Below, one piece after another: positions 42,636 to 54,688 of a stretch of 64,000 nt of DNA (the first letter of the stretch is position 1; every line of letters begins with the position of its first letter). Source of the DNA: Bryum argenteum. Taxonomy: Eukaryota; Streptophyta; Bryopsida; Bryales; Bryaceae. The notes under the pieces are model-generated. The model did not search any database and was not told where the DNA came from. It worked only from the letters and a program-made list of their open reading frames with translations. Position numbers and translations under genes: made by a program. The DNA lies in NCBI GenBank assembly GCA_037043015.1, contig CM073330.1, positions 12,976,512-13,040,511 on the forward strand, written 5' to 3'.

Positions 42636-43828
42636 ATGGATTTGAGCGAGCTTCCAGATGATTGTTTAGTCTCGGTTTTCAGGCGCTCTACACCATGGGA
42701 CGCGACGCGGTTGGCGAGCGTATGCTCTACTTTCAAGAGAGTTGCTGACTCTGATATGCTCTGGTTGAAATTCCTACCTAGCGATTACGAGAGCATATGT
42801 GGAACGCAGAGGATATCTTCAAGCAAGAAAGAGATTGTGAGAAGGCTTGCCGCCGGCGTGTTCCTTGATGATGGAATGCAGAAGTACATGCTTCTCCCCC
42901 GGTCTGTTGGCATCTCCCGCAAGCTCTCGGTGGCTGCCATGGATGTCGCCTGGGGCTCAGACATGAGGTTCTGGAAGTGGGAGCAGTCTCGAAGTTCCTG
43001 TTTCAGCAAGGTAGAGCTTCGCTTCTCGCTCAAAAGCTTGGACACTTTCTGGCTTCAGGATTGCAATTTGGACTCAAAAACTTTATTCAGAATAGTCCAA
43101 GGCATCTAGTACAGTGTTATAAAAAATGTGGTCATTAGAAAGGCTTTCCAGTTCTTCCTTATGATTTCGGTGGCCACGGTACAAACTTTTCTGATGAATT
43201 CTGTTGACTCCTGGCTTTATGCTAACATATTTCTCGGCTTGGACTCGTAGCTTGATCAAATTCTGGTGATAACTTATGTAGCTTTTCTGTAGGGTTAGCA
43301 ACTTGTTGTTTTTGCAGAGACCGGAGTGTGGTTCTCATGAGCTTTGTTGCCTGTGAGTGCTTTCAGGTTGCTCATCTGCTTGCAATCTGCTGGCTGGAAG
43401 TTCGTGGAACGTGGAGTTGCTCTCTGGCTCCAGGCTCATACACCGTAGTGTGGCGTCTTCGTGTTGCAAACCCGCAAGGTGGTCGACTTTACTTCCTTTC
43501 ATGGCAGAAACCTCTTGAATTTACCGTCTCCACCGCGGACGGCCAAGCGCTGGAGAAGACGCTAGATCTTTCCCAGGCACCGAGAAAGGGCTTCGAAGAT
43601 TGGGTTGAGTTTGAGGTAGGAAGCATCACGGTGCCGGGGGAGGAGTTTTCTGCTGTCCAGCTGGTCGACATTACTTACGGCATCCGGGAGACCGATTGCT
43701 CGTACTGGAAGGGAGGCCTTTTTCTTGATTGTCTCTCATTGCGGCCAACAGGATGCCAGGATGATATGCAGTCTTCTTTGAAGGACAGAGAGTTAAGCAA
43801 AATTCGGGGTCACTGTGGCGTGTTTTAG
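42636..43828 (+). CDS. F-box protein, PP2-B type (phloem protein 2-like lectin)
   Basis: Two exons, 42636-43010 and 43367-43828, join in frame (SSCFSK|VAHLLAICWLEVRG) into 277 residues. Residues 2-45 are an F-box (LSELPDDCLVSVFRRSTPWDATRLASVCSTFK), which binds SKP1 in SCF ubiquitin ligases. A PP2 domain follows, with the typical YMLLPRSVGI, MRFWKWEQ, CWLEVRG, YTVVWRLRV and KGGLFLDCLSLRP blocks; in flowering plants it is a carbohydrate-binding (Nictaba-like) module. The protein therefore probably recruits glycan-bearing or other targets for ubiquitination. The intron of 356 bases is longer than most in this region. Length is normal for PP2-B. Confidence 0.92.
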
Positions 43829-43867
43829 CCTGCATCCGAGTTAAGAGAAGCGGGTGGTTGGGCTTCA

Positions 43868-44040
43868 CGGCACCGGCATTGCAGCATCAGGTCTGCCTTT
43901 TCAGTTTAGTCTTTGACATGCTGGCGCTCATGGCACCGGCACTGCGGCATCAGAATTTGCCCTGTAAATTATGAGTCTTTGATACGGCAGCGGCACCGCG
44001 GCATCACATTGAGTGTTGTAAATTATGAGTCTTTGAGAGC
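43868..44040. repeat. Short tandem repeat 3-prime of the PP2-B gene
   Basis: GGCACCGGCACTGCGGCATCA-like units occur three times, and TGTAAATTATGAGTCTTTGA occurs twice. It may lie in the 3-prime UTR. Confidence 0.6.
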
Positions 44041-45126
44041 ATACTAAAAATGTACAGGAATTGCATTATAATATGTTTCAGGCGTTCAGCAATCTTATAT
44101 CTTGGCAGTTACAGATATATCTTGTTCAGCTTGAGGGTCATCAGTCTGAGACCTCTTTTGCCTAACATGTTAAGGTTATCTGTAACGAAACCTTGAGTTT
44201 TGTCTTCGTGGATGCTTGTGTACCTTTAGTTTGAGTGTGACTGAACCCTGAAGTATCAAAGGCGCTTGGTCACTTTGAGTACAGACGTATGCACTTCGAG
44301 ATTAGAAATGATGGTGATGGCCTTTCGTGTGATCAATCTGCTTGTGCTTGCTCTGAAAATAAAACGAAAAGTTGATGATATTTGCGTCAATTAATTTTTT
44401 TGGGGATATTCTTAATTTGGATTCTCGTTAATTCAGTTCACCTCATTTTTCGGTAGAGTAGTTGACCTTTTGTGATCCAAGCTCGTTCGTTTGCATGCAT
44501 CAGAATTCAGAAGCCAAAGTTGACTTACAAGCAAGAAGTTGCTTGTGAAGCACTTCGCTTTATAATCTTGTCTCTACTGAGATGATTCATCAGAAATCTG
44601 AAGTCACATCCAATTCCTGCCCTGCTCGTGCTGTCTAAAAAGTGGATAAGAATGTCCGATTCTGTCGGTGAAGATGTTCGTTACTGGACAGCCACTCACG
44701 AGAGGAATGAGAAAATTCAAAATCCGGAAGATTGGTCAGGAATGTACAAATGGATCGAAATACTGAAAGATTTGAATTCGAGAAGGTGATGCACGATAAT
44801 TCTGTACCGCCACGAGATATGGATGTAACTTAGATTCGACTAAAACGACTGCGCACAATAATGACTCATTAAACACTAGAGGCTCCCACTACGCCCTTTA
44901 AACTTCAGTTCTGGGGCCTTTGTCCGGGTTTAACCGCAGTTTAGGGTTTATGGTAGACACTGAGCAGAGTATTTGCAGTTGAGCTTGCTTGATGAGCGTC
45001 TCCTTACCAGATCGTGCAGTCAATTCATATGCAGGGTGTAAGAAGTTTAGTGGTGCGAGAAAAAAACTACTCATGATGCTGAGCGTTACCTTGGTTAGAT
45101 GATTTATTGGTTATTAGAGCCAAGCA
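44041..45126. other. Gene-free spacer
   Basis: Nothing recognisable. The last part presumably holds the promoter and 5-prime UTR of the SAP-domain gene. TAGGGTTTA near 44943 resembles a plant telo-box. Confidence 0.4.
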
Positions 45127-47860
45127 ATGGCGTCTGCCACAGTCCGCAATTTCGGAACTTCGGAGGGATCAGAGAGGGAGGTGATTAACCTTGAGGAGGA
45201 GGACTGGGATCCGGGATCGGCGAATCGAAGCAACATTGTAAGAGAAGAGGAAAGGCTCGGTACTGCAGAGAACCCTAATGCATTCTTGCCGGCCATGAAC
45301 AATCTGGGATCAGCAAATAGTAGCGACATTGGCTCGAACTTTCAAGAGAAGGAGCGATGGCCCAGTTTAGCTGGTACCGCACACAATCCTATCGCCTTGT
45401 GCAATCCGGCAGAGATTTCTCGCGTCGCTGGAATTGACTTGGACGATCCGGAGGTGCTCGCTGCAATTATGGATTATGACTGTTTTATCGTTGACGTCGA
45501 ATCACAAGAAGCCCAAGTCGTCGATGTGAGCAGCAGCGATGACGAGTATGATATTTCTTCTTTTCAATCCCAATGTGATGAGATTTATGCCACAGATTCA
45601 CAGAAACTAAATAAATGTGAATTTCTCCTGTTCTCCTTTTTGCACAATCTACTGTATATGTTGAAATTAGTTCTATATCATGATGATTGTTCGAAAATTT
45701 ATGGAATCGTTTACGACGCAGTGATGCAGGAGAAGCTGATCACATAGCTGAAGAGCAAGAGGAAATAGTCACGACTCTTAGTCGTGAAGATTCACTAGTA
45801 TTTGCTGAAGTGATGAAAGTTATCAAAGGTGTGTACAATGCTGTTTCTGGTGACGAACTCTTGAAGGAATGTCGAAAAGATCTCACTAAAAGTTGGCTGT
45901 GAGTGTGCAGAAGGACGTGATTTGAGGAAGTTCAAAGTAGATGAACTGAAAACCTATTTGCGTCACCATGGACTTCGTATGAGCGGAGCAAAATTTGAGC
46001 TACTGACTCGCATTCAAGAGCACCAAAGGTACTCCAGAAATCTCATTCGCAGAGTTCAGGATTTCAATCTTTTTCACTATCCCCCCATTTTTCTTCATTC
46101 TTGTGAGAATTTGCATAGAATGAAAAATTAGATACGGAGGCAAGCACCCTAAACCCTAAACCTTGTGGTTCGTGTATATCAGAATCAAAGATCCAGGGCG
46201 TGCCGAAGAGATATATCCAAGAGTTTCATTTTCTATCGACTGCAAAGGTGAAGCTAAAAGTATACTTCTCTGTTTTTCATGTCCTCTCTCTCTGTTGTAT
46301 CATTCTCAAAGTCTGTTTGTGATGGCTCTTTTTTTTGCAGGTGACGTATGTCATGGAGACATGGTGCTATTCTTACAGACCGTATATAACATGTGAGAAC
46401 TTGTATGTCCAGATTTTGTTTAAGCTTCTTAGTCGATATGCGTTTTGGAGCTGACCTCGAGATTCGATGTGCCAGTGGTTCTTCCGTGGGGAGGCGATGG
46501 GTGGCTGGTAAAGTTATCAGTGAAAGTTACGGTGCTGGAAAGCAGCAGCACACATTCACCGTGAGTAACTTCTACAGAAATCTCATAAAAATCTGTTGTC
46601 ACAAACTTACTCCTCTTCTTTTCTATGACAGATTGAGATCTTGTGGAGTCAAGGGGTACAGCCATTTTACTGCATGCGCCCTGTTAAAATCAAAGGCCGC
46701 AATTTGTATCGCATGGTCACTATGAGGCAGGTATGGCATTCTTCCTCATCAGTAAATTTCCCCAATCGAGGACCATGGTTGTTGATAGAGGTTAGTGTTT
46801 TTGTTATTGCAGCCGTGGAGTAACGAAGCCGAGAGGCAGAAGGTGTTGGACGAGAAGCATGGTCGTGGCGAGGCAGCTCGTGCAATCAGACGGGCTGTGA
46901 AGGATAGGCATAAGTCGAAAGGTTTGCAACAATTTTCACTCTCTTATCATCCTTTTGTTGCTTGTTGCGATTCGATCACAGTAAACATTCCATCAGCGTG
47001 AGTACCAGTCTCATCACATTACGAGGAGGATTGCAAAACCTAGCTTGTTGCTCATGCCATTACAAGCATACTTCGTGCGGGGCTTCTTCACTAATCTCAG
47101 ATTCTGAAGTCCGGAATCGATATCCCAACTGCATGTCTTCAACATAAATTCACTCGATCGTTGTAGGAACTTGGATAGTGTTCACCTTTAGTGGGTTTAG
47201 GAGTCCTTCGCCATTGGGCACAAACATCAAGAGTAAGTCAGATGAATACTCTGTTCATGCTAGTGTCAAAACGAGGCATGGCGTACTCAATCTTGTGCTG
47301 CTCAAACAGGAAAGTCAAGGGCAGATTCGAGGATACATCCTTACGGACCAGAGTCGAGCAGAGCTTCTCAGCAAAGTGCCGGCATCCACACGCGGTCGAC
47401 ATTCCATCAAGGGAGCAGTTCAACGACAACCCTTCCTCTCCGCCATGATGCCTTCACGAAGCGGGTGGTGAATGAGACCTCCAACCCTGGTCGTCCTCGA
47501 ACGAGCTCTAAGGATAGCGAACGGCGTGTTCCAGGACCGGCACATTATCCTCCTCCTCCGAAGGTTTACGAGAGTTGGAGCTTCCACAGAGAGCAAGACC
47601 GGGATAGTGAATGGCGGGTTCCAGGACAAGCATATGCTCCTTCTCCTCCGCAAGTTCACGAGAGTTGGAGTTTCCAAAAAGAGCAAGACCGGGACAGGAG
47701 AGCACCTCCAAAGCAACGCAGGATCGATTCACAGCACCATTCACATCTGTGCTCCAACACTAAGTGTGAGCAGGCAGGTTCCCACCGATGCATCACGAGG
47801 TTATGTGGTACCTGCTGTTACAAGACCACAGCGAAGGGCGTATGTCAAAGACATCGATGA
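45127..47860 (+). CDS. SAP-domain protein like zinc finger CCCH protein 62
   Basis: Multi-exon gene. Exon 1 (from 45127) encodes an acidic N-terminus with DLDDPEVLAAIMDYDCF and VVDVSSSDDEYD. The next exon resumes near 45749 (EEQEEIVTTLSREDSLVF) and ends at 45828; 45911-46028 encodes a SAP DNA-binding motif (LRKFKVDELKTYLRHHGLRM). Then 46183-46247 and 46341-46392 give PRVSFSIDCKGDVCHGDMVLF. A later exon ending at 46560, 46632-46730 and 46813-46921 carry VAGKVISESYGAGKQQHTFT, IKGRNLYRM and EAERQKVLDEKHGRGEAARA, the conserved core of plant C3H62-like proteins. The last exon (start near 47262, stop at 47860) has two 30-residue Tyr/Pro repeats (ESWSF) and a Cys cluster, CSNTKCEQ...CITRLCGTCCYK...CQRH. 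Junctions near 46393-46432 and 46922-47262 are unresolved. Probably a nuclear nucleic-acid-binding protein. Confidence 0.75.
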
Positions 47861-49344
47861 ACACTGAGGTACATGCTCTTGAAATAGATTTAAGGACCTG
47901 CCTGGCAATCAACAACTTGGAAATCAACTCGTATCGGTCCGATGCTTGGTTGGAAGGAACTGACCTCACTTGTTGCTTCTTTTTTTGCAGGGGCATCGTC
48001 GCTGTCGTCTACTTCTTCTTCCTTGGGTTGTGTGGATTCAATGTTTCGATGCGGCATTTGGTGAATTTCACGTTGAAGTTTGATTCAGACTCTTAGGTAG
48101 AAGGTTAGAATTCATGACCCCCAGAAGGAAGTGGGGAGGTACACACCATCCTTATCAAGGGTTTAGCGGTGTAGTTGCTGACTTTGTAGTCGATGGTGAC
48201 CGGAAAAATCACTTTGTGAACCGGGCACGGAAGCTGACCATTCACCGAATGTAGAAATTTACTCATTGTACTTTTTAGTAGCTCTTTACTCATGTTGTGA
48301 AGATTGGATAGCTTGTGAACCATTTGATATCAACGAAGCTCGTGATTGAGCACTTGCCCCCCTTCGAGCTGCTTGCACCATCCCCGCTTCACCCTCCACC
48401 TCTGAGAATTCTTGCAGCAGCTTCTATGTTCTCCTTGAGATAGCTTCTCGCCAAGCAAAGTAACGTACCTCTCGTTCTCTGCCCACCATCATGCTATGCT
48501 TGATATTCTCAAAATTCGTTTAGCTACTGCTTGTTCCTATGGCTCAATCGCTGTCCTTTTGTAGAGGATTATTCCCGTTCGTCGTGGTTACCTGCATAAC
48601 CCCTACAGCATCTAGATTCGAAGTCAACTAAAGAGAGCAAAAACCAAGACCTGCACACAATCGAGCACTGGTATTCAGAGTATGACAAGGAAAATTTATT
48701 AATAGTGATGTGTAACATACACAGTAAGATAACTAACTCTGAACTAGACACAAAGGTCAACTGAGGAAGAGGCCAACACTAGCGGAGACAAAAGTCTATG
48801 CAAATATCACTGCAACATGCTTCACCCGAGGCCTGAGATTCGTATGCAAAATCAATTTGTAATCTGTAACTACAGCACCCGATGGTTTGCTTAGGCTTTG
48901 AGAAACATGGCAGAAATTCATGTGGAAGCACGAGAAGGACCAAACGGGAATTCGTAGATGAGAGATATTTGACAGAGTGAAAATTTGAGTAGAGGTGGAC
49001 GATTTTGAAACCATTGCAGGGATATTGAGAGACGGTGAAATGATGTGGAGGTCGTTGTTGGAATCGGCTCAATGTGGGTATGGCGGAAGCGATCGTCACT
49101 TTGAAGCAAGTCGGGCACTGTCCCTTGAAAAACACTATCTACTTCCTTGTGCATGAAAAATGTTAACAAGAGAGGTTTTCCATTTTTTTGGAGAGTACTG
49201 CCCGTGACCGTGACCGGGCCGGGCAGCGATCAGGGTTTTAGGGTTCAGGGAGCCCTAATGAGGCAGAAGGTCTCGCATTGACGCTCCTTTTCGCTTCTCC
49301 CTCGCCATAGCCAGGCTCCGGTGCAGGCGCGGCCTTCTCCGACA
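47861..49344. other. Spacer between the SAP gene and RPL15
   Basis: No further gene is convincing. Minus-strand frames at 48105-48323 and 48779-49169 show no family. The last 150 bases are likely the RPL15 promoter and 5-prime UTR. Confidence 0.45.
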
Positions 49345-51195
49345 ATGGGTAACTTCGTCTTCTCCACCTTACCCACCTCCGTGATTTCCCGGTTGGGGCC
49401 CATCACGAAAGCTGCAGGTGCTTAGATTTTTTCGGGGATTGGCTTTTGCAGGTGCGTACAAGTACATCGAGGAGCTGTGGAGGAAGAAGCAGTCCGATGT
49501 GCTGCGTTTCTTGCTGCGTGTGCGCTGCTGGGAGTTCAGGCAGCTGCCTGGTATCGTCCGCGTCACCCGCCCTAGCCGCCCCGACAAAGCTCGTCGTCTC
49601 GGCTACAAGGCCAAGCAGGTTAGCTCCAATCTTCTCTCGCGGCTCGGAAACGTTCCTTGAATCTCTGCTTTTAAGGTCAAAATGACACCTAGGGTTTTTA
49701 GAATGTCTCGTATCCGCGCTCCTTACCTCGAAGAGTGCAACAGATTGACGGAGAAGTCGATAGCATCCGAATAACAGGGGTAAAAATGAATGTCTTCGTT
49801 AGTATATGAATGATTTCCAGTGCAGGTTAGCATGTATTATCTGGACTCTGATTGAATTCTCTTAGTAGTGCTCAAACCTGACATCATCTCTTTGCTCATT
49901 TGTCATACACTCGTGATACTCATTGTAAAACCAATATCTTGTTAAGTTGCGAAGCATCAGTAAACTAAAGCTTGTTTCAACAGAATGTATATCATGTGGT
50001 TACCCAGATAAGCGAGCAAACATAGCAATGGCTCTTCATCAATTGGCTCTTTCTGTATAAATATAGTTCATAATCATTCGTGATCAAGCGCTGTCTTATT
50101 ACATGCACCGGCGTAGCGCCCCGGTTGTTGCCGACTGCGTCGGTAGTCTTTGTCGGTGGTCCAGGTCGGGTGGGCAGTTTGAGTCCGTGCAATTTTCGTT
50201 GCATATGCCAAGAATCTAGAGATGTCTTTACTTGAACAGGGTTGGCTTTTGAATTTTGTTTCGTTAGATGAGTTTTGATGTTGATCAATCTTCATTGGCT
50301 TTTTTAGGGTTACGTGGTGTACCGCGTCCGTGTACGCCGTGGAGGCAGGAAGCGTCCAGTTGCCAAGGGTATTGTGTATGGAAAGCCCAAGAACCAGGGT
50401 ATTACCCAGCTCAAGTTTCAGCGTAACTTGAGGTCCGTCGCTGAGGAGCGTGCAGGACGCAAGCTTGGCGGCCTTAGGGTCCTCAACTCGTACTGGATCA
50501 ACCAGGTACTCAATTTCTCCCCTTCACACATTCTAAGATCGTGATAACTAAAGCTTAACGGTGCATGCTCACATGAAACTATTAGACTATGTGTAATGCC
50601 CTTACTCTAATTGCTGATAAGGCGGATTCCCATGTAACAATTGGGAGTGTTTCAATCTTCGCAATTTCACATCATCTGTGAGAGCAGAGTGTATCATCTG
50701 TCCTCGAGCTGAGAGCAACAATCAGCTGTTATTACAATAAATGAGTCGAACTTCTGACATTGTGTTGATAGAAAATTATATCACCTGTGCATTTGTGCAT
50801 GTTACTTTTGGGATTGTTTCAGAAAATCAACACGTCTTTCAAGAGGGTAGAGTGTATCAGTTCTTGGGCTGAGTATGAGAGTCTGCACTTCTATGTGTGT
50901 TGTATCGTTACAAGTAGTTGTTTTGACGTCGGTGCTTTTGCTTGCGCAGGATTCGACGTACAAGTACTTCGAGATCATCTTGGTGGACCCCCAGCACACG
51001 GTGATCCGCAAGGATCCTCGCATCAACTGGATCGTGAACCCGGTGCACAAGCATCGTGAGTTGCGAGGACTGACCTCGGCCGGAAAGAAGTACCGTGGTC
51101 TGCGCGGCAGAGGTCACTTGTACACCAAGGCTCGCCCTTCCATCCGTGCCACTTGGAAGCGCAACAACACCCTGTCTCTCAAGCGTTACCGATAG
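49345..51195 (+). CDS. RPL15: 60S ribosomal protein L15 (eL15)
   Basis: Four exons: 49345-49348 (only ATGG), 49452-49618, 50308-50505 and 50950-51195. They join to 204 residues, exactly the usual eL15 length, starting [21 protein letters not shown] and ending [10 protein letters not shown]. All introns are GT-AG (103, 689 and 444 bases). eL15 is a core rRNA-binding protein of the large subunit near the exit tunnel. The start is fixed by homology, since the residues after Met-Gly (AYKYIEELW) are only reached by splicing the four-base first exon. The long introns could host small nucleolar RNAs, but I could not identify convincing C/D boxes. Confidence 0.97.
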
Positions 51196-52005
51196 AGACA
51201 AAGAGTCTAGGGTTCTTGTTGAGTTTTTGTTCTCTCGTGTTGGTCTACATCAATTTATTAATGTAAATGGCCTCTCCCAATTTTGAGCATGCACACTTCT
51301 CAATGTTCACCAATCATTCAGATCAATTTTGCAGATGAGAGTGGTTCTCTTACACATATTCGTTTTGTACTGTGTTTGAATTCTATTTGACGAGAGGTTG
51401 ATCGTGTTAGTATCAGCAATTTCAAATGAGCTTTCCGAAATTCCCGTTCCAAAGCCTCCTACTAAACATGCTCTATGAGTTCGCAGATAGACCACAGGGG
51501 TTATGTTGTTTGGATCCTTTCGATTCTTCAGAGTTATGTTTTGTGTACCATGCGATTCTCCATGTTGTAACGTCGTATTGGTACACAAGTGGGGGACATG
51601 TTGCAATTTTGTTACCAGTAACAGATTGTTTGTTACCATATCATACAATCACTATTCTATTGAGGAAGTCATCATTATTATTCTTATCTTGTTTTGTCTG
51701 AAGCGTTTCTTGGCGATGTTGATCGCCATAAGGGCCACAGTTTCTCATCACTATCAAACGAGAAATGCGCGCGTTATTTTCGCAACCCTCATGTCAATAC
51801 CCAAAATACGGTACAGCTGTTAACCATGTGTTCGACTGTAAGCACTAATATTTGAGTCATTGTCATGAAAGGTGTTGTTATTGATTGTTGTTTGTGGACC
51901 ACGGATGCGAAGGAGAATCACGATCTATCGGGCGATCGCAGCTTCCTCTGAGCCTTGAAATTGCTGAGTCTTCTACCGTAAACCGCAAGACAGGATTGTG
52001 AAAAA
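51196..52005. other. Spacer between RPL15 and the C2HC gene
   Basis: 3-prime UTR of RPL15 and promoter of the next gene. Short frames here are not supported. Confidence 0.45.
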
Positions 52006-53466
52006 ATGAAAACATCCGAGCGATCGTGCAAGCCGATCGCGAGCAGCCGGCCTCGAATGCTCATGTGCTACCTGTGCGGCCGCGAATACGGCACTCGAAG
52101 GTCATCACCTGAAACTCATGAAAACTGCGATGCATGAGAAAACGAAATTAACATTTCTAGACTCGTTCCATGCAGTTTGCCAATTCACATTCCCCGCTGC
52201 CAGAAGAAGTGGTTGCTGGAAGAGGAGACCAAGCCTGAGCACGAACGTCGCCCTCTGCCTCCCCAACCCAGTGCCGAACTTGGCAACCTGGGGAGCAGGA
52301 CCGCATTCGAACGCTTCAATGCCGAGTAATCTTCCAGATTGTCACCATGTTTTTAGGGTTGCTGGGATCGCAAATGGAGTAACATCCGATTTGGGTGCAG
52401 GGCATTTGCGGCGTTTGAGCAGACGTTACAACAGTGTCCTCATTGCCAACGACGTTTTCAGCCGAAGCCGTTTTTGCATCATGAGAAAGGATGCACTGCA
52501 GCAAATCCGGCCAAGCCTGCCGGCACCGGCCTCATTGCCATCTCCCTCACCAATCGACTCGTTCCTGGTGCCATCGCTGGGTCGTTGCATGGGAAAGCAA
52601 GTGGGTATAGTTCTTCTCACTATCATGTCTTCTAACTGTTTCGAGTAGGTCACGTAAAAGCTTTCTATTCTTACAGTGTTATTTCTTTAGATACTCCCCC
52701 TAAATGACACATTCGAAAACAGATATGTTTCCATCGAGACTATTCATCAATTACGATGACTGTGATCAGTGCTGTAAATGCGCTCTACCATGGATTTCAT
52801 TGCTGGGAAGCTCTCAATTGGTTTCCAGTTTTCAATGTATTGAGGGTGGTTTCCGCAGGAGAACAGCACATGCCTTTGCGTCTATGTAAGCCTGCGGAAG
52901 ATTCTAAACTGAAGATGTCAAGGCCGGCATCGGCCAGGCCAAGCTATGAAGATGATTCATTCGCAATGAATGAAACGAATTCGGTAAGACCAGCTCTTTT
53001 TTCATATTCATCAAAAACTGTGAGATCGATGACATTCATATTGAATAAGCAGTATTGTCTGATGATTGTCTGTAGGGCAAAAGCTCCAGTTTCAATGTCT
53101 TCTGGAGTGAGCCTCGGACTCAAAAACGACCACCGAACTCCAGACGATCTTCGCACAACGGCATTGGTATGTAAATTCTCTCGTGGGAACAGCGCTCCCT
53201 TTAAGAATTTTTTTAAAGTTGGATGTGGTGGTTGTTGTTGGGCAGGTAGTGAGAAACCAAATCATGAAGGTAAGTTTGGAGACTTGTGGAGAAGTCAGAG
53301 TAGCAGCAGGGGAGAGGAGTGGTGCTCACAAGTGGCTGCAACTCCACGGCCCAAGACTGCCTCCGTCAAGTCTCAGTCAAGCAAGCAGTCTCCCAGGTCC
53401 TCGCAAGCTTCTCCCCGAGAGCGGAAACTAGACCTGGCTCCTCGTGGAACTGGCCATTGGCGATAA
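52006..53466 (+). CDS. Two-finger C2HC zinc protein (ZC2HC1-like)
   Basis: Six exons join in one frame of 293 residues: 52006-52100, 52176-52325, 52401-52600, 52859-52983, 53076-53166 and 53246-53466, with introns of 75, 75, 258, 92 and 79 bases. The first finger is [20 protein letters not shown], split by intron 1, followed by QKKWLLEE. The second is CPHCQRRFQPKPFLHHEKGC. Both match the C2HC pattern (CxxC...H...C) of ZC2HC1/FAM164 proteins, which are conserved in ciliated eukaryotes. The C-terminal half is disordered, Ser/Lys/Pro-rich. The function is not well known; presence beside a dynein gene in a plant with motile sperm is suggestive of a flagellar link but not proof. Confidence 0.88.
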
Positions 53467-53803
53467 CATTCCTAAATCCTCGACTTACTTTACAAGGATG
53501 TTAACATGGTTTTTTGAGTGGAATTGGGCAAGCTAGATGAAGACTAGTGCTTCAGTGATTCTTACTTGAGATAGGGCTTGTCGATTTTATGCAAATAGAG
53601 CATTCGCGGCTTTCTTTTGGAATTCAAGGGTACCGGAGTTCGAGAATCCTAATCATACTTTAATTTTAAGCTACATACTTACACTTCAGAATCTACGTAC
53701 TAGAGAATTTTGTTTTGTACTTACAGATAAACTGAAGATTTCAAAAATGTTACAAGTACAAGAATCATGGGCGAAGTATACTTCGACAATGTTCTGAATG
53801 GAT

Positions 53804-54688
53804 TCATGAGCTTGCCTGTACAGATTTACAAAGCTTGATGATGGACTGGACCTTGTCTGCATCCACAGTCCAAGTGACAGAGTTTTTATCTCCCGGAAGT
53901 AGACATGGAGCATCACCAACACGAAGCTCCTTCCGCATGCTGCCGTGAAGCTCACTGACACCCAGCTGACTAACAATGAAGCTCGCATTCGCTTCCGTAA
54001 CGCCTGCGCCAGGCAAGATCAAGATACTCGTACTACTCCCCACCTCCGCCATCAAATCACGCAGTAAAGGAACGCCCTCCACCACCGTGCGCTTCTGTCC
54101 CGAGGTCAGAACACGGGATACATTCCCGAAGGCCGAAAGTAGCTTGAGGGCTTGCAATGGATCCCCGACGCAATCGAAAGCCCGGTGGAAAGTCACAGAC
54201 AGGTTGTGCCGCTCACATTCCTGCAAAAGAATGTGAACCATGCTGTGAAGAATGCATCACCACCCGATGAGGACACCAATCATCACACCCTAGTGGTATA
54301 GTGGTTAATTGAAATACAGAGGAATGTGAAGAGTGGTCCCTGCCTGCAAGAGGAGATGCATGGCCTTTAGGTCGATTTCGCGAGAGGGTGTGAGGGCACC
54401 AATGACCACTCCTTGGAACCCTAATTGGGCGACGGTGTCGATGTCGGCCTTCATGACTTCGAGCTCGAGATTGGAGTACACGAAGTCGCCGGCGCGCGGG
54501 CGGATGAGGACGTGCACGGGAATTTGCACGCGGGATTTGACGAGCTTCATCAATCCGTAGCTCGGTGTTACCCCTCCTGTGGCATCAATGCTGCCGCACA
54601 GCTCCAGTCGCCCTGCGCCTCCGCGTTCGGCCTCCATCGCTCCATGGAGCGAGTCCACGCATACCTCCAACAGAAACTTCTCTCCCAT
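53804..54688 (-). CDS. CutC family copper homeostasis protein
   Basis: Two exons, 54688-54344 and 54220-53804, encode 253 residues: MGEKFLLEVCVDSLHGAMEAERGGAGRLELC at the start, then GVTPSYGLM, PVHVLIRPRAGDFVYS, GFQGVVIGALTPSREID, LSVTFHRAFD, RVLTSGQ and LPGAGVTEAN. These are the conserved TIM-barrel blocks of CutC, a cytosolic protein associated with copper tolerance whose exact activity is debated. The best join uses a GC-AG intron (CAG|GCAGGG...TTTTGCAG|GAA), giving LLLQECERHNLSVTFHRAFD with no gap relative to the family. A GT-AG alternative (donor near 54318, acceptor near 54242) would insert about 16 extra residues. Confidence 0.9.

Noticed and set aside
46140-46165. CCCTAAACCCTAAACC as an interstitial telomere
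   Set aside because: Only two to three degenerate units inside an intron; telo-box words of this size are common in plant genes.
48105-49169. Minus-strand frames as a gene between the SAP gene and RPL15
   Set aside because: Several short overlapping frames without shared splice signals or a recognisable family.
49619-50949. Possible snoRNAs in RPL15 introns
   Set aside because: Only partial C-box-like (TGATA) and D-box-like (CTGA) words are present, without the terminal stem or correct pairing.
54285-54345. TAGTGGTATAGTGGTTA, which looks like the start of a tRNA gene
   Set aside because: It resembles an A box, but no B box (GGTTCGANTCC) follows within tRNA distance and no cloverleaf can be drawn.
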